NCBI RefSeq assembly: GCF_000420525.1 | Contig: NZ_ATVC01000002.1 | Coordinates: 1 to 64,000, forward strand | DNA: 64,000 bases | Reading direction: 5' to 3' | Origin: Aquaspirillum serpens DSM 68 | GTDB taxonomy: Bacteria; Pseudomonadota; Gammaproteobacteria; Burkholderiales; Aquaspirillaceae | Shown: positions 1-9,399 of the stretch, piece after piece | Position numbering within the stretch: the stretch's first letter is position 1 | How the letters are laid out: every line of letters starts with the position of its first letter | Notes under the pieces: generated by a model | What the model was told of the DNA's origin: nothing | Database searches by the model: none | What the model saw: only the letters and a program-made list of their open reading frames with translations | Program-made: the position numbers and the translations under genes

Positions 1-117
1 TAGTACCGAGCGGAGGTAGTGATACTTTTTTTGACTCGTTTGCCATTGCCACCAAAGCACAGCGCAAAGGCAGAGCAGCAAGAAAGTGATCAACCATGGA
101 AACAAAGGTGAAGCCAT
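1..117 (-). CDS. N-terminus of a membrane protein, truncated by the window edge
   Basis: An open frame on the minus strand starts at ATG 117 and runs off the left edge after 39 codons without a stop. It reads MASPLFPWLITFLLLCLCAV followed by a Trp/Gln and Lys-rich stretch, so it has one hydrophobic segment at about residues 5-23 and then a basic, polar start of a cytoplasmic or coiled region. This topology suits a bitopic membrane protein such as a sensor or an envelope protein, but too little is present to name a family. No strong ribosome-binding site precedes the ATG. The 7-bp repeat array lies about 90-190 bp upstream of this start, in its likely promoter region. Confidence 0.4.
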   Translation of the reverse strand, partial: MASPLFPWLITFLLLCLCAVLWWQWQTSQKKYHYLRSVL

Positions 118-203
118 GATGACAGACTCTGAATAAGGTCGAATACTTGCCACCGCACTAGTACTTGCGACAGCACCCGTTAACAACAGACAAATCTGTC
201 TCC

Positions 204-304
204 AGACACGAGACACGAGACACGAGACACGAGACACGAGACACGAGACACGAGACACGAGACACGAGACACGAGACACGAGACACGAGACACGAGACAC
301 GAGA
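204..304. repeat. 7-bp tandem repeat array, 14 copies
   Basis: The unit AGACACG is repeated 14 times without a mismatch from 204 to 301, followed by a partial unit. It sits between the start of the minus-strand gene at 117 and the end of the lipoprotein gene at 401. A small plus-strand frame crosses it, but I see no convincing gene there. Because the unit is not a multiple of three, copy-number change would shift any frame crossing it, or change spacing in the promoter region of the gene starting at 117. Confidence 0.95.
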
Positions 305-400
305 TCATGATGTTTATCCCTGTCTAAAGGTTGACAAGAACAATTATATCACGAGCGAATATTTTTTGTTTAAATTTTACAAAAAAATCATTTATATCAA

Positions 401-1249
401 TTAATACAAATTCTCGACCACTAATAACCATGGACGACCGCCCGCTTCGAGCTGAATCTTGCCATTTTCATCTAATTGCACACGAATCTTTGTCACCGAA
501 TTGCGCACATTGCCACCAATCGCATAGAGATAGGGGGCATCAACTTTCACCACCACATCACAATGCATCGGTGCCCGCGACAGTTGCTCAACCTGTTGCC
601 ATTCCACCTCGGTTCGCACAGCACAAATCAAATCACCAACCTGTGGTGCATAGGCTGTTCGTTCATGCACGCGGAAATAAGGAGAAGGGTGATCCAGCAG
701 ATGTCGCAGGTATTGCCAATGGGCAGCGCGAGATGGCAACACCGTTTCTGGCACCCCAGCTTGCCGCATCGCCCATGAAATAAAAACGGCTGACCACGGC
801 TGAGTGCAAACATTAGACTGGGTAAAACCGGTTCGACCCACCGCACACCAATACTGCTGAATTCGTTCTACATACTGCGGCGCATCATCTTCCCACGCGC
901 CAAGACGGGGAATGCTGGCAATCCCTTGGTCAATTTGTAAGGTTTGCTCACCAAAAAAACGCCATTCCTCGTTTACCACTTGCACCAAACGCTGTTTGAT
1001 TTCTGCCGTGGCTACTTCTGCTGTTGCGACAGACTCACAACTGCGGCTGGGTAGCAGCGCCGCAAATCCAAGCGGGGGACACAATAAAGAGGGGGTCAAT
1101 GGTGGACAAGTCGAGGGAGAAGACGCTGATGGCGCAGTGGCGGGGGAATGTGCACAACCACCCAACCAAAAAAGCAGCGGCAATAATAAAAACAAACAGC
1201 CCTGTGCAAAACAGGGCTGTTGTTGTGCTGACGCAGTAAATAACGCCAT
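401..1249 (-). CDS. DUF2272-type lipoprotein
   Basis: A 282-residue protein with a long hydrophobic signal ending in a lipobox-like LGGC (Cys near residue 32), which predicts a lipoprotein anchored in the envelope. After a Pro/Ser/Thr-rich linker, the C-terminal ~190 residues contain a Cys..PWSAVFISWAMRQAG stretch and a later MHCDVVV segment. This matches my recollection of DUF2272 proteins, which resemble papain-like NlpC/P60 or CHAP hydrolases with a Cys followed by a later His. Function is unknown; peptidoglycan hydrolysis is inference only. The start lies 8 bp after the stop of the FabG-like gene, so the two are probably co-transcribed. Confidence 0.75.
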   Translation of the reverse strand: MALFTASAQQQPCFAQGCLFLLLPLLFWLGGCAHSPATAPSASSPSTCPPLTPSLLCPPLGFAALLPSRSCESVATAEVATAEIKQRLVQVVNEEWRFFGEQTLQIDQGIASIPRLGAWEDDAPQYVERIQQYWCAVGRTGFTQSNVCTQPWSAVFISWAMRQAGVPETVLPSRAAHWQYLRHLLDHPSPYFRVHERTAYAPQVGDLICAVRTEVEWQQVEQLSRAPMHCDVVVKVDAPYLYAIGGNVRNSVTKIRVQLDENGKIQLEAGGRPWLLVVENLY

Positions 1250-1256
1250 ACCCTAA

Positions 1257-2003
1257 TTACAGGGTCAAACCGCCGGTCACTTCAATTGCTGCACCGTTGA
1301 TGTAGCTAGCATCATCAGAGGCCAAGAAAGCATACACGCTGGCGATTTCTTTTGGATCGGCCATACGTTTCATTGGCACTTTTTCTTCCATTGCCTGAAT
1401 CACTTTTTCTGGCATGGATTTCAGAATTGGGGTAGCAACAAAGCCAGGGCACACGGCGTTAGCGCGGATGCCTTTTTTACCCAATTCTTTTGCCCAAGTT
1501 TTGACGAAACCGATCACGCCAAATTTGGTAGCAGCATAGTTGGTTTGACCGAAGTTACCGTACACACCAACCACGGAGGAAGCGTTCAGAATCACGCCAG
1601 AACCTTGTGCAACCATGGTGTCAACCACTGCACGAGCGCAGTTGTAAACACCGCGCAAGTTGATGTCGATCACTTTGTCGAATTGGTCGTCAGTCATTTT
1701 GAGCAACTGAGCATCTTGCACGATGCCCGCATTGTTCACTAATACATCGATACGGCCAAAGCGAGTTTTCAGGTCGCCAACCATGTCTGCGATCTGCGCT
1801 TTGTTGGTGACATTCACCACATAGCCAACAGCTTCACCGCCAGCAGCTTTGATTTCGTTGACGACAGCGTCAGCGTCAATCGCTTCTTGATTCAAATCGC
1901 AAACGGCAACAATTGCGCCTTCTTGGGCGAATTTCAGGGCTGTTGCATGGCCGATGCCGCTGGCACCGCCGGTGATGATCGAGACTTTACCTTGCAAACG
2001 CAT
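1257..2003 (-). CDS. FabG-like short-chain dehydrogenase/reductase
   Basis: A 248-residue classical short-chain dehydrogenase. It shows TGGASGIG at residues 11-18 for nucleotide binding, NNAG at 90-93, and the catalytic set N115, S142/S143, Y156 and K160 (YAATK). A 3-oxoacyl-ACP or 3-oxoacyl-CoA reductase using NAD(P)H fits best; the sequence does not closely follow PhaB as I remember it, so I do not assign acetoacetyl-CoA reductase. The longer frame begins at 2123, but ATG 2003 is preferred because AAAGGAAC lies upstream at good spacing and the family begins with the Rossmann strand. The DUF2272 lipoprotein gene follows 8 bp after the stop. Confidence 0.88.
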   Translation of the reverse strand: MRLQGKVSIITGGASGIGHATALKFAQEGAIVAVCDLNQEAIDADAVVNEIKAAGGEAVGYVVNVTNKAQIADMVGDLKTRFGRIDVLVNNAGIVQDAQLLKMTDDQFDKVIDINLRGVYNCARAVVDTMVAQGSGVILNASSVVGVYGNFGQTNYAATKFGVIGFVKTWAKELGKKGIRANAVCPGFVATPILKSMPEKVIQAMEEKVPMKRMADPKEIASVYAFLASDDASYINGAAIEVTGGLTL

Positions 2004-2198
2004 GATCTGTTCCTTTGTACACTCGAGAATCGTAAGGCTACTCGAACTCGGGCCAATCAAACCCGAGCCGAGCGCATTATCTCCACCATCCGCCTTCTTG
2101 TTTTTATCCGGTTGCTTATTCATAAAATGGGGATAAGCAACTCAGGGAAGCGGTCTCACGACACGGCCAACAAAACGCGGCTGTGTAAACGTGATGAT

Positions 2199-2232
2199 TT
2201 CTGCACTGCAAAATTTATCGTGCAGTGCAGAA
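2199..2232. promoter_or_regulatory. Perfect 12-bp inverted repeat upstream of the FabG-like gene
   Basis: TTCTGCACTGCA (2199-2210) and TGCAGTGCAGAA (2221-2232) are perfect complements around a 10-nt AT-rich spacer, about 200 bp upstream of the reductase start. TGC/GCA-rich repeats of this kind resemble sites described for the PHB-responsive repressor PhaR. That assignment is speculation. A DNA operator or an RNA hairpin are both possible. Confidence 0.5.
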
Positions 2233-2394
2233 TGCCGAGAGTATAACCACAGGCTTTCACTCGGTAAAGTTATTGCAGAAAAATTTCACAAAACGATCAT
2301 ATTTGATTCGTTACCCAACGCGCGAGAAGCCTCGGGGTTCAACCCGAGGCCAAGAGCGCGGACGCTGAAAACAGACGGCAGGTAAGCGAAACGC

Positions 2395-4023
2395 TTAGCT
2401 TAAACCACGCGAGGCCAAGTAATCCTCATAATTGCCCATGTAATGCTCATAGCCCCCTTTGCCGTCAAGCTCGAGGATTTGCGTGGCCAACGAGCTCACA
2501 AATTGGCGGTCATGCGACACAAAAATCAACGTGCCTTTGTACTTTTCCAACGCCATGTTGAGCGATTCAATCGACTCCATATCCATGTGGTTGGTCGGTT
2601 CATCCATAATCAGCACATTTGGCTTGGTCAAAATCAGCTTGCCGTACAACATCCGACCTTTTTCACCGCCGGATAACACGCGCACGGGCTTGCTCACATC
2701 ATCGCCACCAAACAACAAGCGGCCTAACGTGCCACGCACCACTTGCTCGTCATCCCCTTCTTGGGTCCATTGTCGCATCCACTCCGTCAGATTCATGTCA
2801 GTGTCAAAATCAGACTCGTGATCTTGGGCGTAATAACCGACTTGCGCCTTATCCGCCCATTTAATGGTGCCGGCGTCTGCAGTGACACCAGCGGCATTTG
2901 CTGCCTCGTATGCCCCCGCCAACAGTTTCACCAATGTCGATTTACCGGCACCGTTCGGGCCAATAATCGCCAAGCGTTGGCCTGCTTCAAGGATAAAGTC
3001 CATCTTTTGGAACAAGGGTTGATCAAACGATTTTGACAGTCCGGCAATTTCCACCGCTTGACGGTGCAGCTTTTGTTTATCGTCTAACTCAAAGCGGATA
3101 AATGGGTTTTGGCGGCTCGATGGTTTGACATCCACCATTTCTGATTTGAGCTTATCAACTTGTTTCAGCCGGCTGGTGGCTTGGCGAGCTTTTGATTTAT
3201 TGGCTGAGAAACGCGCCACGAATTCTTGCAATTCTTGGATACGTTCTTTTGCCTTCGCATTCGACGACAGTTGGCGTTCACGCGCTTGAGCCGAAGCAAT
3301 CATGTAGTCGTCGTAATTGCCGGGGTAAATCCGGATGGTGTTGTAATCCAAGTCTGCCATGTGGGTACAGACTTCATTTAAGAAGTGACGATCGTGCGAG
3401 ATGATAATCATGGTGCAATTACGATCGTTCAACACATGCTCTAACCAACGAATCGTATTGATGTCCAAGTTGTTGGTCGGTTCATCTAACAACAAAACAT
3501 CAGGATTGGAGAACAGCGCTTGCGCCAACAACACCCGCAGTTTGAAACCCGGCGCCACTTCGCGCATGGGGCCGTTGTGTAATTCGGTCGGAATGCCGAC
3601 ACCTAACAACAATTCGCCTGCTCGTGCTTCGGCGGTGTAGCCATCGTATTCCGCAAATTTGGCTTCCAACTCAGCGGCACGCATGTAGTCGTCTTCGGTT
3701 GCTTCGAGGTTGGCATAAATCGCATCGCGTTCGCTCATTGCCGCCCACATTTCAGTGTGTCCCATCAACACAACGTCGAGCACCCGCTGGTCTTCATAGG
3801 CAAACTGATCTTGGCGCAACTTACCCAAACGCATACCGGGTTCTAAGGAAACATTACCCGACGTTGGCTCTAAATCGCCGCCGAGTATCTTCATGAAAGT
3901 CGATTTACCGGAACCATTGGCACCGATGAGACCATAACGATTGCCCTCGCCGAACTTTACAGAAACATTTTCGAACAAGGGTTTGGCACCGAACTGCATG
4001 GTGATATTGGCTGTGGTAATCAC
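2395..4023 (-). CDS. ybiT: ABC-F family ATPase, YbiT-like
   Basis: About 542 residues with two ABC ATPase domains and no membrane segment, as in ABC-F proteins that act on the ribosome. The first domain has GANGSGKS (Lys at residue 40) and the signature/Walker B region ending [11 protein letters not shown]. The second has [17 protein letters not shown] and [11 protein letters not shown]. The linker between them is charged and helical. Order and length fit E. coli YbiT (530 aa). GTG at 4023 is chosen because the protein then begins [12 protein letters not shown] as in the family, with CAAAGG upstream; an ATG at 4110 would add 29 unrelated residues. It is divergent from dapA. Confidence 0.85.
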   Translation of the reverse strand: MITTANITMQFGAKPLFENVSVKFGEGNRYGLIGANGSGKSTFMKILGGDLEPTSGNVSLEPGMRLGKLRQDQFAYEDQRVLDVVLMGHTEMWAAMSERDAIYANLEATEDDYMRAAELEAKFAEYDGYTAEARAGELLLGVGIPTELHNGPMREVAPGFKLRVLLAQALFSNPDVLLLDEPTNNLDINTIRWLEHVLNDRNCTMIIISHDRHFLNEVCTHMADLDYNTIRIYPGNYDDYMIASAQARERQLSSNAKAKERIQELQEFVARFSANKSKARQATSRLKQVDKLKSEMVDVKPSSRQNPFIRFELDDKQKLHRQAVEIAGLSKSFDQPLFQKMDFILEAGQRLAIIGPNGAGKSTLVKLLAGAYEAANAAGVTADAGTIKWADKAQVGYYAQDHESDFDTDMNLTEWMRQWTQEGDDEQVVRGTLGRLLFGGDDVSKPVRVLSGGEKGRMLYGKLILTKPNVLIMDEPTNHMDMESIESLNMALEKYKGTLIFVSHDRQFVSSLATQILELDGKGGYEHYMGNYEDYLASRGLS

Positions 4024-4187
4024 GAAGTGGCCTTTGCTAACTGACTGTATCAAAGAAAGAAAGTGGGCGATTGTAGCACAGCACGCGCCAACATTCTGTG
4101 TAGGGCGCAAGAGGGATTCACGCCGTTGGGCTGAATTGGGCTACAATCGCCGCTTGTTATCTTAATTCCCGTGACAGGCCTAAAGAT

Positions 4188-5063
4188 ATGCTTACAGGTA
4201 GCTTGGTCGCTATTGTGACCCCTATGTTGGAAGACGGCAGTGTTGATTATGCGGCACTCGATCGTCTGGTAGATTTTCATATTGATAATGGTACGAGCGG
4301 CATTGTCGCTGTGGGTACCACAGGTGAATCAGCCACTTTGGCGGTTGAAGAGCATTTGAGCGTGGTTGAAGCCGTCATCAAACGCAGCGCAGGCCGCGTG
4401 CCGGTGATTGCTGGAACGGGTGCCAACTCCACTGCGGAAGCCATTGAATTATCACGTGCAGCAGAAAAAATTGGTGCTAACTACACCTTATCTGTCGTGC
4501 CCTACTACAACAAACCAACCCAAGAAGGGTTGTATCAACATTTCCGCGCTATCGCAGAAGCCACTGCTGTCCCGATGATTTTGTATAACGTGCCAGGGCG
4601 CACAGTGGCAGACATGAGCAATGACACCGCACTGCGTTTAGCCGAAATCCCCAATATTGTTGGGATTAAAGATGCCACCGGCGATTTAGGTCGTGGGTGT
4701 GATTTGTTCTTGCGTGCACCAGAAGACTTTGCCATTTACACGGGTGATGATGCAAGCTCCTTGGCCTTCCTGTTGTCGGGTGGGGATGGGGTGATTTCGG
4801 TTACTGCCAACGTCGCACCACGCCAAATGGCTGATTTGTGCCAAGCATGTGCCGAGGGTGATGTTCACCGCGCCCGTGCTATCAACGATCCCTTACAAGG
4901 TCTGCACAAACATCTCTTCTGCGAAGCCAACCCCATTCCAGTGAAATGGGCTTTGGAACGTATGGGTTTAATTGGCCCCACATTGCGTTTACCTCTGACC
5001 CGTCTTTCCGAAGGCGCACAAGCCCAAGTTGAAGCAGCCTTGACCCAAGCAGGTTTGCTCTAA
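4188..5063 (+). CDS. dapA: 4-hydroxy-tetrahydrodipicolinate synthase
   Basis: A 291-residue TIM-barrel enzyme condensing pyruvate with aspartate semialdehyde in the first committed step of lysine and diaminopimelate synthesis. The Schiff-base lysine K161 (GIKDATGD), Y133 (LYNVPGRT) and the T44-T45 pair in GTTGES are all present at the numbering of the E. coli enzyme. It acts as a cytoplasmic tetramer in the known family. It is followed 26 bp later by bamC, the same dapA-bamC order found in Enterobacteria, which supports a gammaproteobacterial origin. Confidence 0.97.
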   Translation: MLTGSLVAIVTPMLEDGSVDYAALDRLVDFHIDNGTSGIVAVGTTGESATLAVEEHLSVVEAVIKRSAGRVPVIAGTGANSTAEAIELSRAAEKIGANYTLSVVPYYNKPTQEGLYQHFRAIAEATAVPMILYNVPGRTVADMSNDTALRLAEIPNIVGIKDATGDLGRGCDLFLRAPEDFAIYTGDDASSLAFLLSGGDGVISVTANVAPRQMADLCQACAEGDVHRARAINDPLQGLHKHLFCEANPIPVKWALERMGLIGPTLRLPLTRLSEGAQAQVEAALTQAGLL

Positions 5064-5089
5064 GCTCTTTATACGCAAGAAGGAAAACC

Positions 5090-6220
5090 ATGAAGGCTCG
5101 TTTTGTCACTCTATTGCTGTTAGCAGCAGGTGGTTTAGCTGCTTGCAGCAGCAATACCGAACCCCTTGCCGGCAAAAAGCTAGACTACCAATCAGCGGAC
5201 CCTAACCGCAAAGGCGCACTGGAAGTCCCTCCCGACCTCACCACGCCCGAGCTGAAAAATACCTATGCCCTACCCAAAGGCACAGTCAGCGCCAATGCCG
5301 CACAACAAGCAGCATTAAACCAACAACAAACCGAGGCCAAAGGCAAACAAGGGGTGTTGGTCAGTGTGCCTAATGTGAAGTTAGAGCGTGATGGTTCTCA
5401 ACGTTGGCTGCGGGTTAGCCAAACCCCCGAGGCGCTGTGGCCAATTTTGGAAGAGTTTTGGCAAGACAACGGTTTTGTGATTAAAACCAACGAGCCTAAA
5501 TTGGGTTTGATGGAAACCGACTGGGCGGAAAACCGCGCCAAACTGCCACAAGATGGTGTGCGTTTCTTACTGTCTAAAGTCGGTTTGGACGGTCTGTATT
5601 CGACTCCCGAACGCGATAAATTCCGTGTCCGAATCGAGCGCGGCGCACAAGGTACCGAGGTTTACTTCACTCATCGCGGTTTAGTCGAGGTCTACTCGGA
5701 TGAAAGCAAGGGCCAAACCATGTGGCAAGCCCGTGCTGCCGATCCAGAGCTAGAAGCGGAATTACTTGGTCGCTTTATGTTGCGCTTGGGGCTGAATGAA
5801 GAAAAAGCCCGTGAAGAAATCAAAAACAGCCAAACTGCCCCCGCAACCACTCGTGCCCGTGTTGAAGGCAACAGTATTGTCGTAAACGATGCGTTTGATC
5901 GTGCATGGCGCCGCAGTGGTTTGGCTTTAGATCGCGCCGGTTTGGTAGTGGTTGACCGCAATCGTCAGGCCGGTGTGTACTATGTCCGGCCAGCACAAAC
6001 TGAGTTGGATAAGAAAGACGACGGTGGATTCTGGTCTAGCCTCGCCTTCTGGCGTAGTAAGGGCAGTGATACCGCGACTAAGCAGCCGGCCTTACAAGTG
6101 AAATTAAGCGGTACCGCAGAAAATCAAACCCGCATTCAATTGTTAGACCCACAAGGCAACCCCTTGACCGAGCAACAAAGCAGTTCTATTTTGCGCGCGC
6201 TGCAACAACAGTTGAACTAA
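5090..6220 (+). CDS. bamC: Outer-membrane assembly lipoprotein BamC
   Basis: A 376-residue lipoprotein with signal MKARFVTLLLLAAGG and lipobox LAAC. An unstructured N-terminal segment follows (LDYQSADPNRKGALEVPPDL), the part that in E. coli binds BamD, and then two helix-grip domains. It is a non-essential partner of the BAM complex that inserts beta-barrel proteins. AAGGA sits just before the ATG. It is downstream of dapA and ends before a likely terminator. The family is variable in sequence, but the N-terminal motif and gene order make the call firm. Confidence 0.92.
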   Translation: MKARFVTLLLLAAGGLAACSSNTEPLAGKKLDYQSADPNRKGALEVPPDLTTPELKNTYALPKGTVSANAAQQAALNQQQTEAKGKQGVLVSVPNVKLERDGSQRWLRVSQTPEALWPILEEFWQDNGFVIKTNEPKLGLMETDWAENRAKLPQDGVRFLLSKVGLDGLYSTPERDKFRVRIERGAQGTEVYFTHRGLVEVYSDESKGQTMWQARAADPELEAELLGRFMLRLGLNEEKAREEIKNSQTAPATTRARVEGNSIVVNDAFDRAWRRSGLALDRAGLVVVDRNRQAGVYYVRPAQTELDKKDDGGFWSSLAFWRSKGSDTATKQPALQVKLSGTAENQTRIQLLDPQGNPLTEQQSSSILRALQQQLN

Positions 6221-6248
6221 CAATCTCTGTTACCCAACAACAACCAAA

Positions 6249-6275
6249 GGGCGGTTCGTATGAATCGCCTTTTTT
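6249..6275 (+). terminator. Intrinsic terminator after bamC
   Basis: GGCGGTTC and GAATCGCC pair around GTAT with one wobble, followed by a T run. It lies about 30 bp after the bamC stop. Confidence 0.75.
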
Positions 6276-6309
6276 CTTATTTGTCGTCCTTAAGCCTAGA
6301 GACAATTCC

Positions 6310-6933
6310 ATGTACTGTCCTACACTGTTTCGCGAACAACGTCTGGAAAAATTACACGAAATTATCAAAAAATATCCGTTAGCGATGTTAATCACTTCAG
6401 GGGAAAATGGGCTGACTGCCAATTTAATCCCCTTTACCCTCGATCCTATTGGCGAATATGGCACGCTGCATGCCCACCTCGCACGAGGGAATCGCCAACT
6501 CAAAGACTTACAGCAAGACACTGAAGTGTTAGTTGTCTTTCAAGGGCCTGCGGCTTATTTGTCGCCGTCTTGGTATCCATCAAAAGCGGACGAAGGCAAA
6601 GTCGTTCCCACTTGGAATTTTGTCATGGTGCAAGCGAGGGGGAAAGCACGACTGATTGAAAATGCGGACTGGCTGCAGGCACAAATTGGGCAACTGACTG
6701 ACCAACAAGAACAAACACGACCACACCCATGGCGGGTCAACAATGCGCCCGAGGCCTTTGTCGAACAACAGTTAAAAGGGATTGTTGGTGTTGAAATCCC
6801 AATCAGTCAGCTTGAAGGCAAATGGAAAATCAGCCAGAACCGCACAGTAGCCGATCAAGAAGGTGTGATAGCAGGGCTGAGTAGCGAAGGCATTTCGCCC
6901 GAGATGGTTGAGTGGATGCAAAGGGAAAATTGA
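6310..6933 (+). CDS. PaiB-type FMN-binding split-barrel protein
   Basis: A 207-residue protein starting MYCPTLFREQRLEKLHEIIK, with LITSGENGLTANLIPF and later HAHLARGNRQ, WYPSK and VPTWNFV. These are typical of the PaiB family (named in Bacillus as a transcriptional regulator of sporulation and protease genes, with a flavin-reductase-like split barrel that binds FMN or haem). The biological role in Gram-negative bacteria is poorly defined. It stands alone between the bamC terminator and a rhodanese gene. The ribosome-binding site is weak, but the ATG matches the family N-terminus. Confidence 0.85.
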   Translation: MYCPTLFREQRLEKLHEIIKKYPLAMLITSGENGLTANLIPFTLDPIGEYGTLHAHLARGNRQLKDLQQDTEVLVVFQGPAAYLSPSWYPSKADEGKVVPTWNFVMVQARGKARLIENADWLQAQIGQLTDQQEQTRPHPWRVNNAPEAFVEQQLKGIVGVEIPISQLEGKWKISQNRTVADQEGVIAGLSSEGISPEMVEWMQREN

Positions 6934-7005
6934 AATTTTTTCTCGATTGCCACAAACAATTAAACATAATGTATATTAGTATTTTGTTTAATTTTGGGGC
7001 AGATG

Positions 7006-7566
7006 ATGAAGATGCGACAAGTAGTATATGGGGTGGCTCTTGCCATGCTTAGCAGCACCAGTTTTGCTATAGAAATTGCAATCAGTGCAACCGAAGCCTA
7101 TGACAAAGCAAAAAATCATCAGGCCTTATTGATTGATGTACGTGATCCAGTCGAGATTATGTTCACTGGCTTTACTGATAGCGTCCACATCAACATCCCT
7201 TATCTGCTAGTTGATCGCACTCGCTGGGATGAAAAACGCAATGTCTTTCGGCTATATCAAAACCCCAGCTTTGTGAGAGAAATCGAACAAGCATTACAAA
7301 AGCACGGTTGGGATAAAAACACAGAAATCATTACGCTGTGTCGTTCTGGAAGCGAGCGAGGAGAGCCCAGCGCGGCATTCTTAAGACAACAGGGGTTTCA
7401 AAATGCTCGTTATGTAGTTCACGGTTTTCAGGGTGATGCCTTGAAAGAAGGCGAGAAAAAAGGTTTTCGGATTCAAAACGGCTGGCAAAATAGTGGCCTG
7501 CCATGGAGCCCGAAGATGAATGCAGAAAAAATTTATCGCAACAATGAACCTGCGCCTAAACCATAG
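7006..7566 (+). CDS. Exported rhodanese-domain protein
   Basis: About 186 residues: signal peptide (MKMRQVVYGVALAMLSSTSFA) and a single rhodanese-like domain. The catalytic loop is CRSGSERGEPSA, so the active-site Cys is present, and LIDVRDPVEIMF is the usual entry strand. It probably acts in the periplasm on persulfide sulfur, but no substrate can be deduced. Candidate starts are TTG 6994 and ATG 7003, 7006 and 7012; 7006 is chosen because GGGG lies six bases upstream. Its C-terminal portion (HGFQGD...NGWQNSGLPW) closely parallels the cytoplasmic rhodanese at 14125-14577, so the two look like paralogues. Confidence 0.85.
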   Translation: MKMRQVVYGVALAMLSSTSFAIEIAISATEAYDKAKNHQALLIDVRDPVEIMFTGFTDSVHINIPYLLVDRTRWDEKRNVFRLYQNPSFVREIEQALQKHGWDKNTEIITLCRSGSERGEPSAAFLRQQGFQNARYVVHGFQGDALKEGEKKGFRIQNGWQNSGLPWSPKMNAEKIYRNNEPAPKP

Positions 7567-7579
7567 ACAACTGAGCACG

Positions 7580-7611
7580 AAAAAGCCGACTGATTTCAGT
7601 CGGCTTTTTTT
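7580..7611 (+). terminator. Strong intrinsic terminator, usable from both sides
   Basis: GCCGACTGA and TCAGTCGGC form a perfect stem with A5 before and a T run after. It lies between the rhodanese gene and the convergent Ala/Pro-rich lipoprotein gene, so it may end both transcripts. Confidence 0.9.
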
Positions 7612-7634
7612 ACGTCAGAGAAACAGCAATCAGA

Positions 7635-7934
7635 TTACTGTTTTTTCTCTTCGGTTGCAGCTGGAGCAGCAGCGGCGTCAGCTGGAGCAGCGGCAGGCGC
7701 AGCAGCATCGGCTGGAGCAGCAGCAGGTGCAGCGGCGTCAGCTGGAGCAGCGGCAGGCGCAGCAGCGTCGGCTGGAGCAGCAGCAGGTGCAGCGGCGTCA
7801 GCTGGAGCAGCAGCAGGCGCTTCAGCAGCAGGTGCTGGAGCAGCTTCAGCAGCAGGTGCTGGTTCTTCTTTTTTACCGCAAGCAGTCAAAGCCAAAGCCA
7901 ACAGAGCAGCAACGAGGAGAGATTGTTGTTTCAT
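7635..7934 (-). CDS. Small Ala/Pro/Asp repeat lipoprotein
   Basis: A 99-residue protein with signal MKQQSLLVAALLALALTAC and a clear lipobox (LTAC), then GKKEEPAP and a low-complexity tract in which the 10-residue unit AAAPADAAAP recurs about five times, ending EEKKQ. At DNA level this is a 30-bp repeat, partly arranged as a 60-bp higher unit, at roughly 7670-7830. Such Ala/Pro tracts act as extended envelope linkers, but no catalytic domain exists here. ATG 7934 is chosen over 7964 because AAAGGTAACC precedes it and the signal begins there. Repeat copy number may vary between strains. Confidence 0.85.
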   Translation of the reverse strand: MKQQSLLVAALLALALTACGKKEEPAPAAEAAPAPAAEAPAAAPADAAAPAAAPADAAAPAAAPADAAAPAAAPADAAAPAAAPADAAAAPAATEEKKQ

Positions 7935-8262
7935 TATGGTTACCTTTTCACGAGAAATGGACACGTTTATACAAACACATAACTTCGTCAGATATTGCTC
8001 GTATCCCTTGCTTTACCTGACAACAGCGATTTCTTAAAGTGGTGCGGATTCTACCATAGAAACCTGATTTTCCAACGCATCTGTCACAGCAAAAATGTAA
8101 CGATATGTTTGAAGAATGAAAGCGTTTGTACAACGCTTGGTTGAAAAACCGCCCACTTTTAAATTCATCGCCATCATAGCAAAGTCAATACAATAAGTTG
8201 ACCTCATAGCCAAAAAATAGTGCAGTGCAACAATTTTCGTTGTAGGAATACAACATACTTAG
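7935..8262. other. Intergenic stretch between the lipoprotein gene and roxA
   Basis: This 328-bp gap holds the promoter region of the lipoprotein gene and the 3' flank of roxA. It contains one copy of the TGCAGTGCA motif at 8221-8229. I see no convincing gene or terminator in it. Confidence 0.6.
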
Positions 8263-9399
8263 TTAGTTTTGAAATTGCCAATAACCGCAAAGATAAGCGT
8301 CATATAACAAATTCACAGTTTCTATGGACAAATCGGCATAGTTTGCGCGTCTTTTTGCAGCAAAATCGGTCCACCAAACAATATCTTTATTAGGAACTTC
8401 TAATTTTTCGCCATTTACGTAAAAACTGTTCTGATAGCTTAACAACTGTGTTTTAAGGTCTAGCACCAAAGCATTTCCTGTCTGCCAACAGGCAAGAAAG
8501 GCATCCTCATCTAATGGGTCTTCTGGTGGGTCGTAAAAGACATGCGCCTTAGGCTCAGTCAGATAACGTCCGAGAAAATCACCAATTGTATGGTGATCCC
8601 ACTCGATTTTAGCCAGCATCTGAGCAATCTGTCCCACCATCGCTGGGCTGATCTCGGCCGGATTGGCCTGCCAACTCAAGTCAGGATCGGCATAATGGCC
8701 TTCTAGGCAAAGATGATCTTGTAGATGCACTAAAAATTGATTGGCTAATTCTTGTGCGCTCGGGGCTCTAAAACCAATCGAATAAGTCATCCCTGGTTCT
8801 AATGCCACCCCATAATGGGCATATTTTGGCGGTAAATACAGCATATCGCCTTCTTCTAATTCCCATGTCTGATCGGCCACAAAAGATTTCAGGATTTTTA
8901 ATGGTGCATCATCCACCAAACCTAATTCTGCCTCCGATTGGGCAGAAATTTGCCAACGCTTTTTACCACCGACCTGTAATAAAAACACATCATAAGAATC
9001 AAAATGCGGGCCAACAGTGCCGCCTGGTGGCGCATAAGAAATCATCAAATCATCTAATCGGGCATAAGGGATGAAATCAAAACGCCACAATAAATCGGCA
9101 ATATGCGGCAGATGATGATTGACACTTTGCACCAGTAAAGTCCAATCGGTTTCGGGCAAGCGTTGAAAGCGGCTTGGGCGGAAAGGCCCTTTTTCCAAAT
9201 GCCAACGATCAGCGCGATATTCCACCAAACGGGACTCAACATCGTCGCGCACGGCCAGTTGTTTTAAAACGGAAAAATCGATGATGGGGTCGAGATGTTG
9301 TACGGCTTGACGAATCAACAGCGGTTTTTTCTGCCAATATTCGGCTAAGAAAGCCTCTGCAGTCAGACCTCCTAATAGCGGAATGGCTTGATCTTTCAT
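8263..9399 (-). CDS. roxA: Ribosomal protein uL16 arginine hydroxylase (RoxA/YcfD)
   Basis: A 378-residue JmjC/cupin oxygenase using Fe(II) and 2-oxoglutarate. The iron ligands fit H132, D134 (GPHFDSYDVFLLQ) and H195 (KYAHYGVAL), at spacing like that of E. coli YcfD, which hydroxylates an arginine of ribosomal protein L16. A dimerisation and winged-helix-like C-terminal region follows. The longer frame begins with TTG at 9423; ATG 9399 is preferred because AGGAT precedes it. The neighbouring gene is a divergent SlyD-like isomerase. Confidence 0.92.
   Translation of the reverse strand: MKDQAIPLLGGLTAEAFLAEYWQKKPLLIRQAVQHLDPIIDFSVLKQLAVRDDVESRLVEYRADRWHLEKGPFRPSRFQRLPETDWTLLVQSVNHHLPHIADLLWRFDFIPYARLDDLMISYAPPGGTVGPHFDSYDVFLLQVGGKKRWQISAQSEAELGLVDDAPLKILKSFVADQTWELEEGDMLYLPPKYAHYGVALEPGMTYSIGFRAPSAQELANQFLVHLQDHLCLEGHYADPDLSWQANPAEISPAMVGQIAQMLAKIEWDHHTIGDFLGRYLTEPKAHVFYDPPEDPLDEDAFLACWQTGNALVLDLKTQLLSYQNSFYVNGEKLEVPNKDIVWWTDFAAKRRANYADLSIETVNLLYDAYLCGYWQFQN

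Noticed and set aside
204-304. Array considered as CRISPR
   Set aside because: The 7-bp units are contiguous with no spacers.
165-404. 79-codon plus-strand frame crossing the heptamer array
   Set aside because: Its protein is mostly an RHETRDT repeat translated from the array, with no family features or ribosome-binding site.
1257-2003. FabG-like gene considered as phaB
   Set aside because: Active-site features fit any classical reductase; the sequence does not follow the PhaB pattern closely and no phaA or phaC gene is near.
2329-2350. Hairpin GCCTCGGG/CCCGAGGC considered as the ybiT terminator
   Set aside because: The stem is good but no T run follows on the minus strand, so it is not listed as a terminator.
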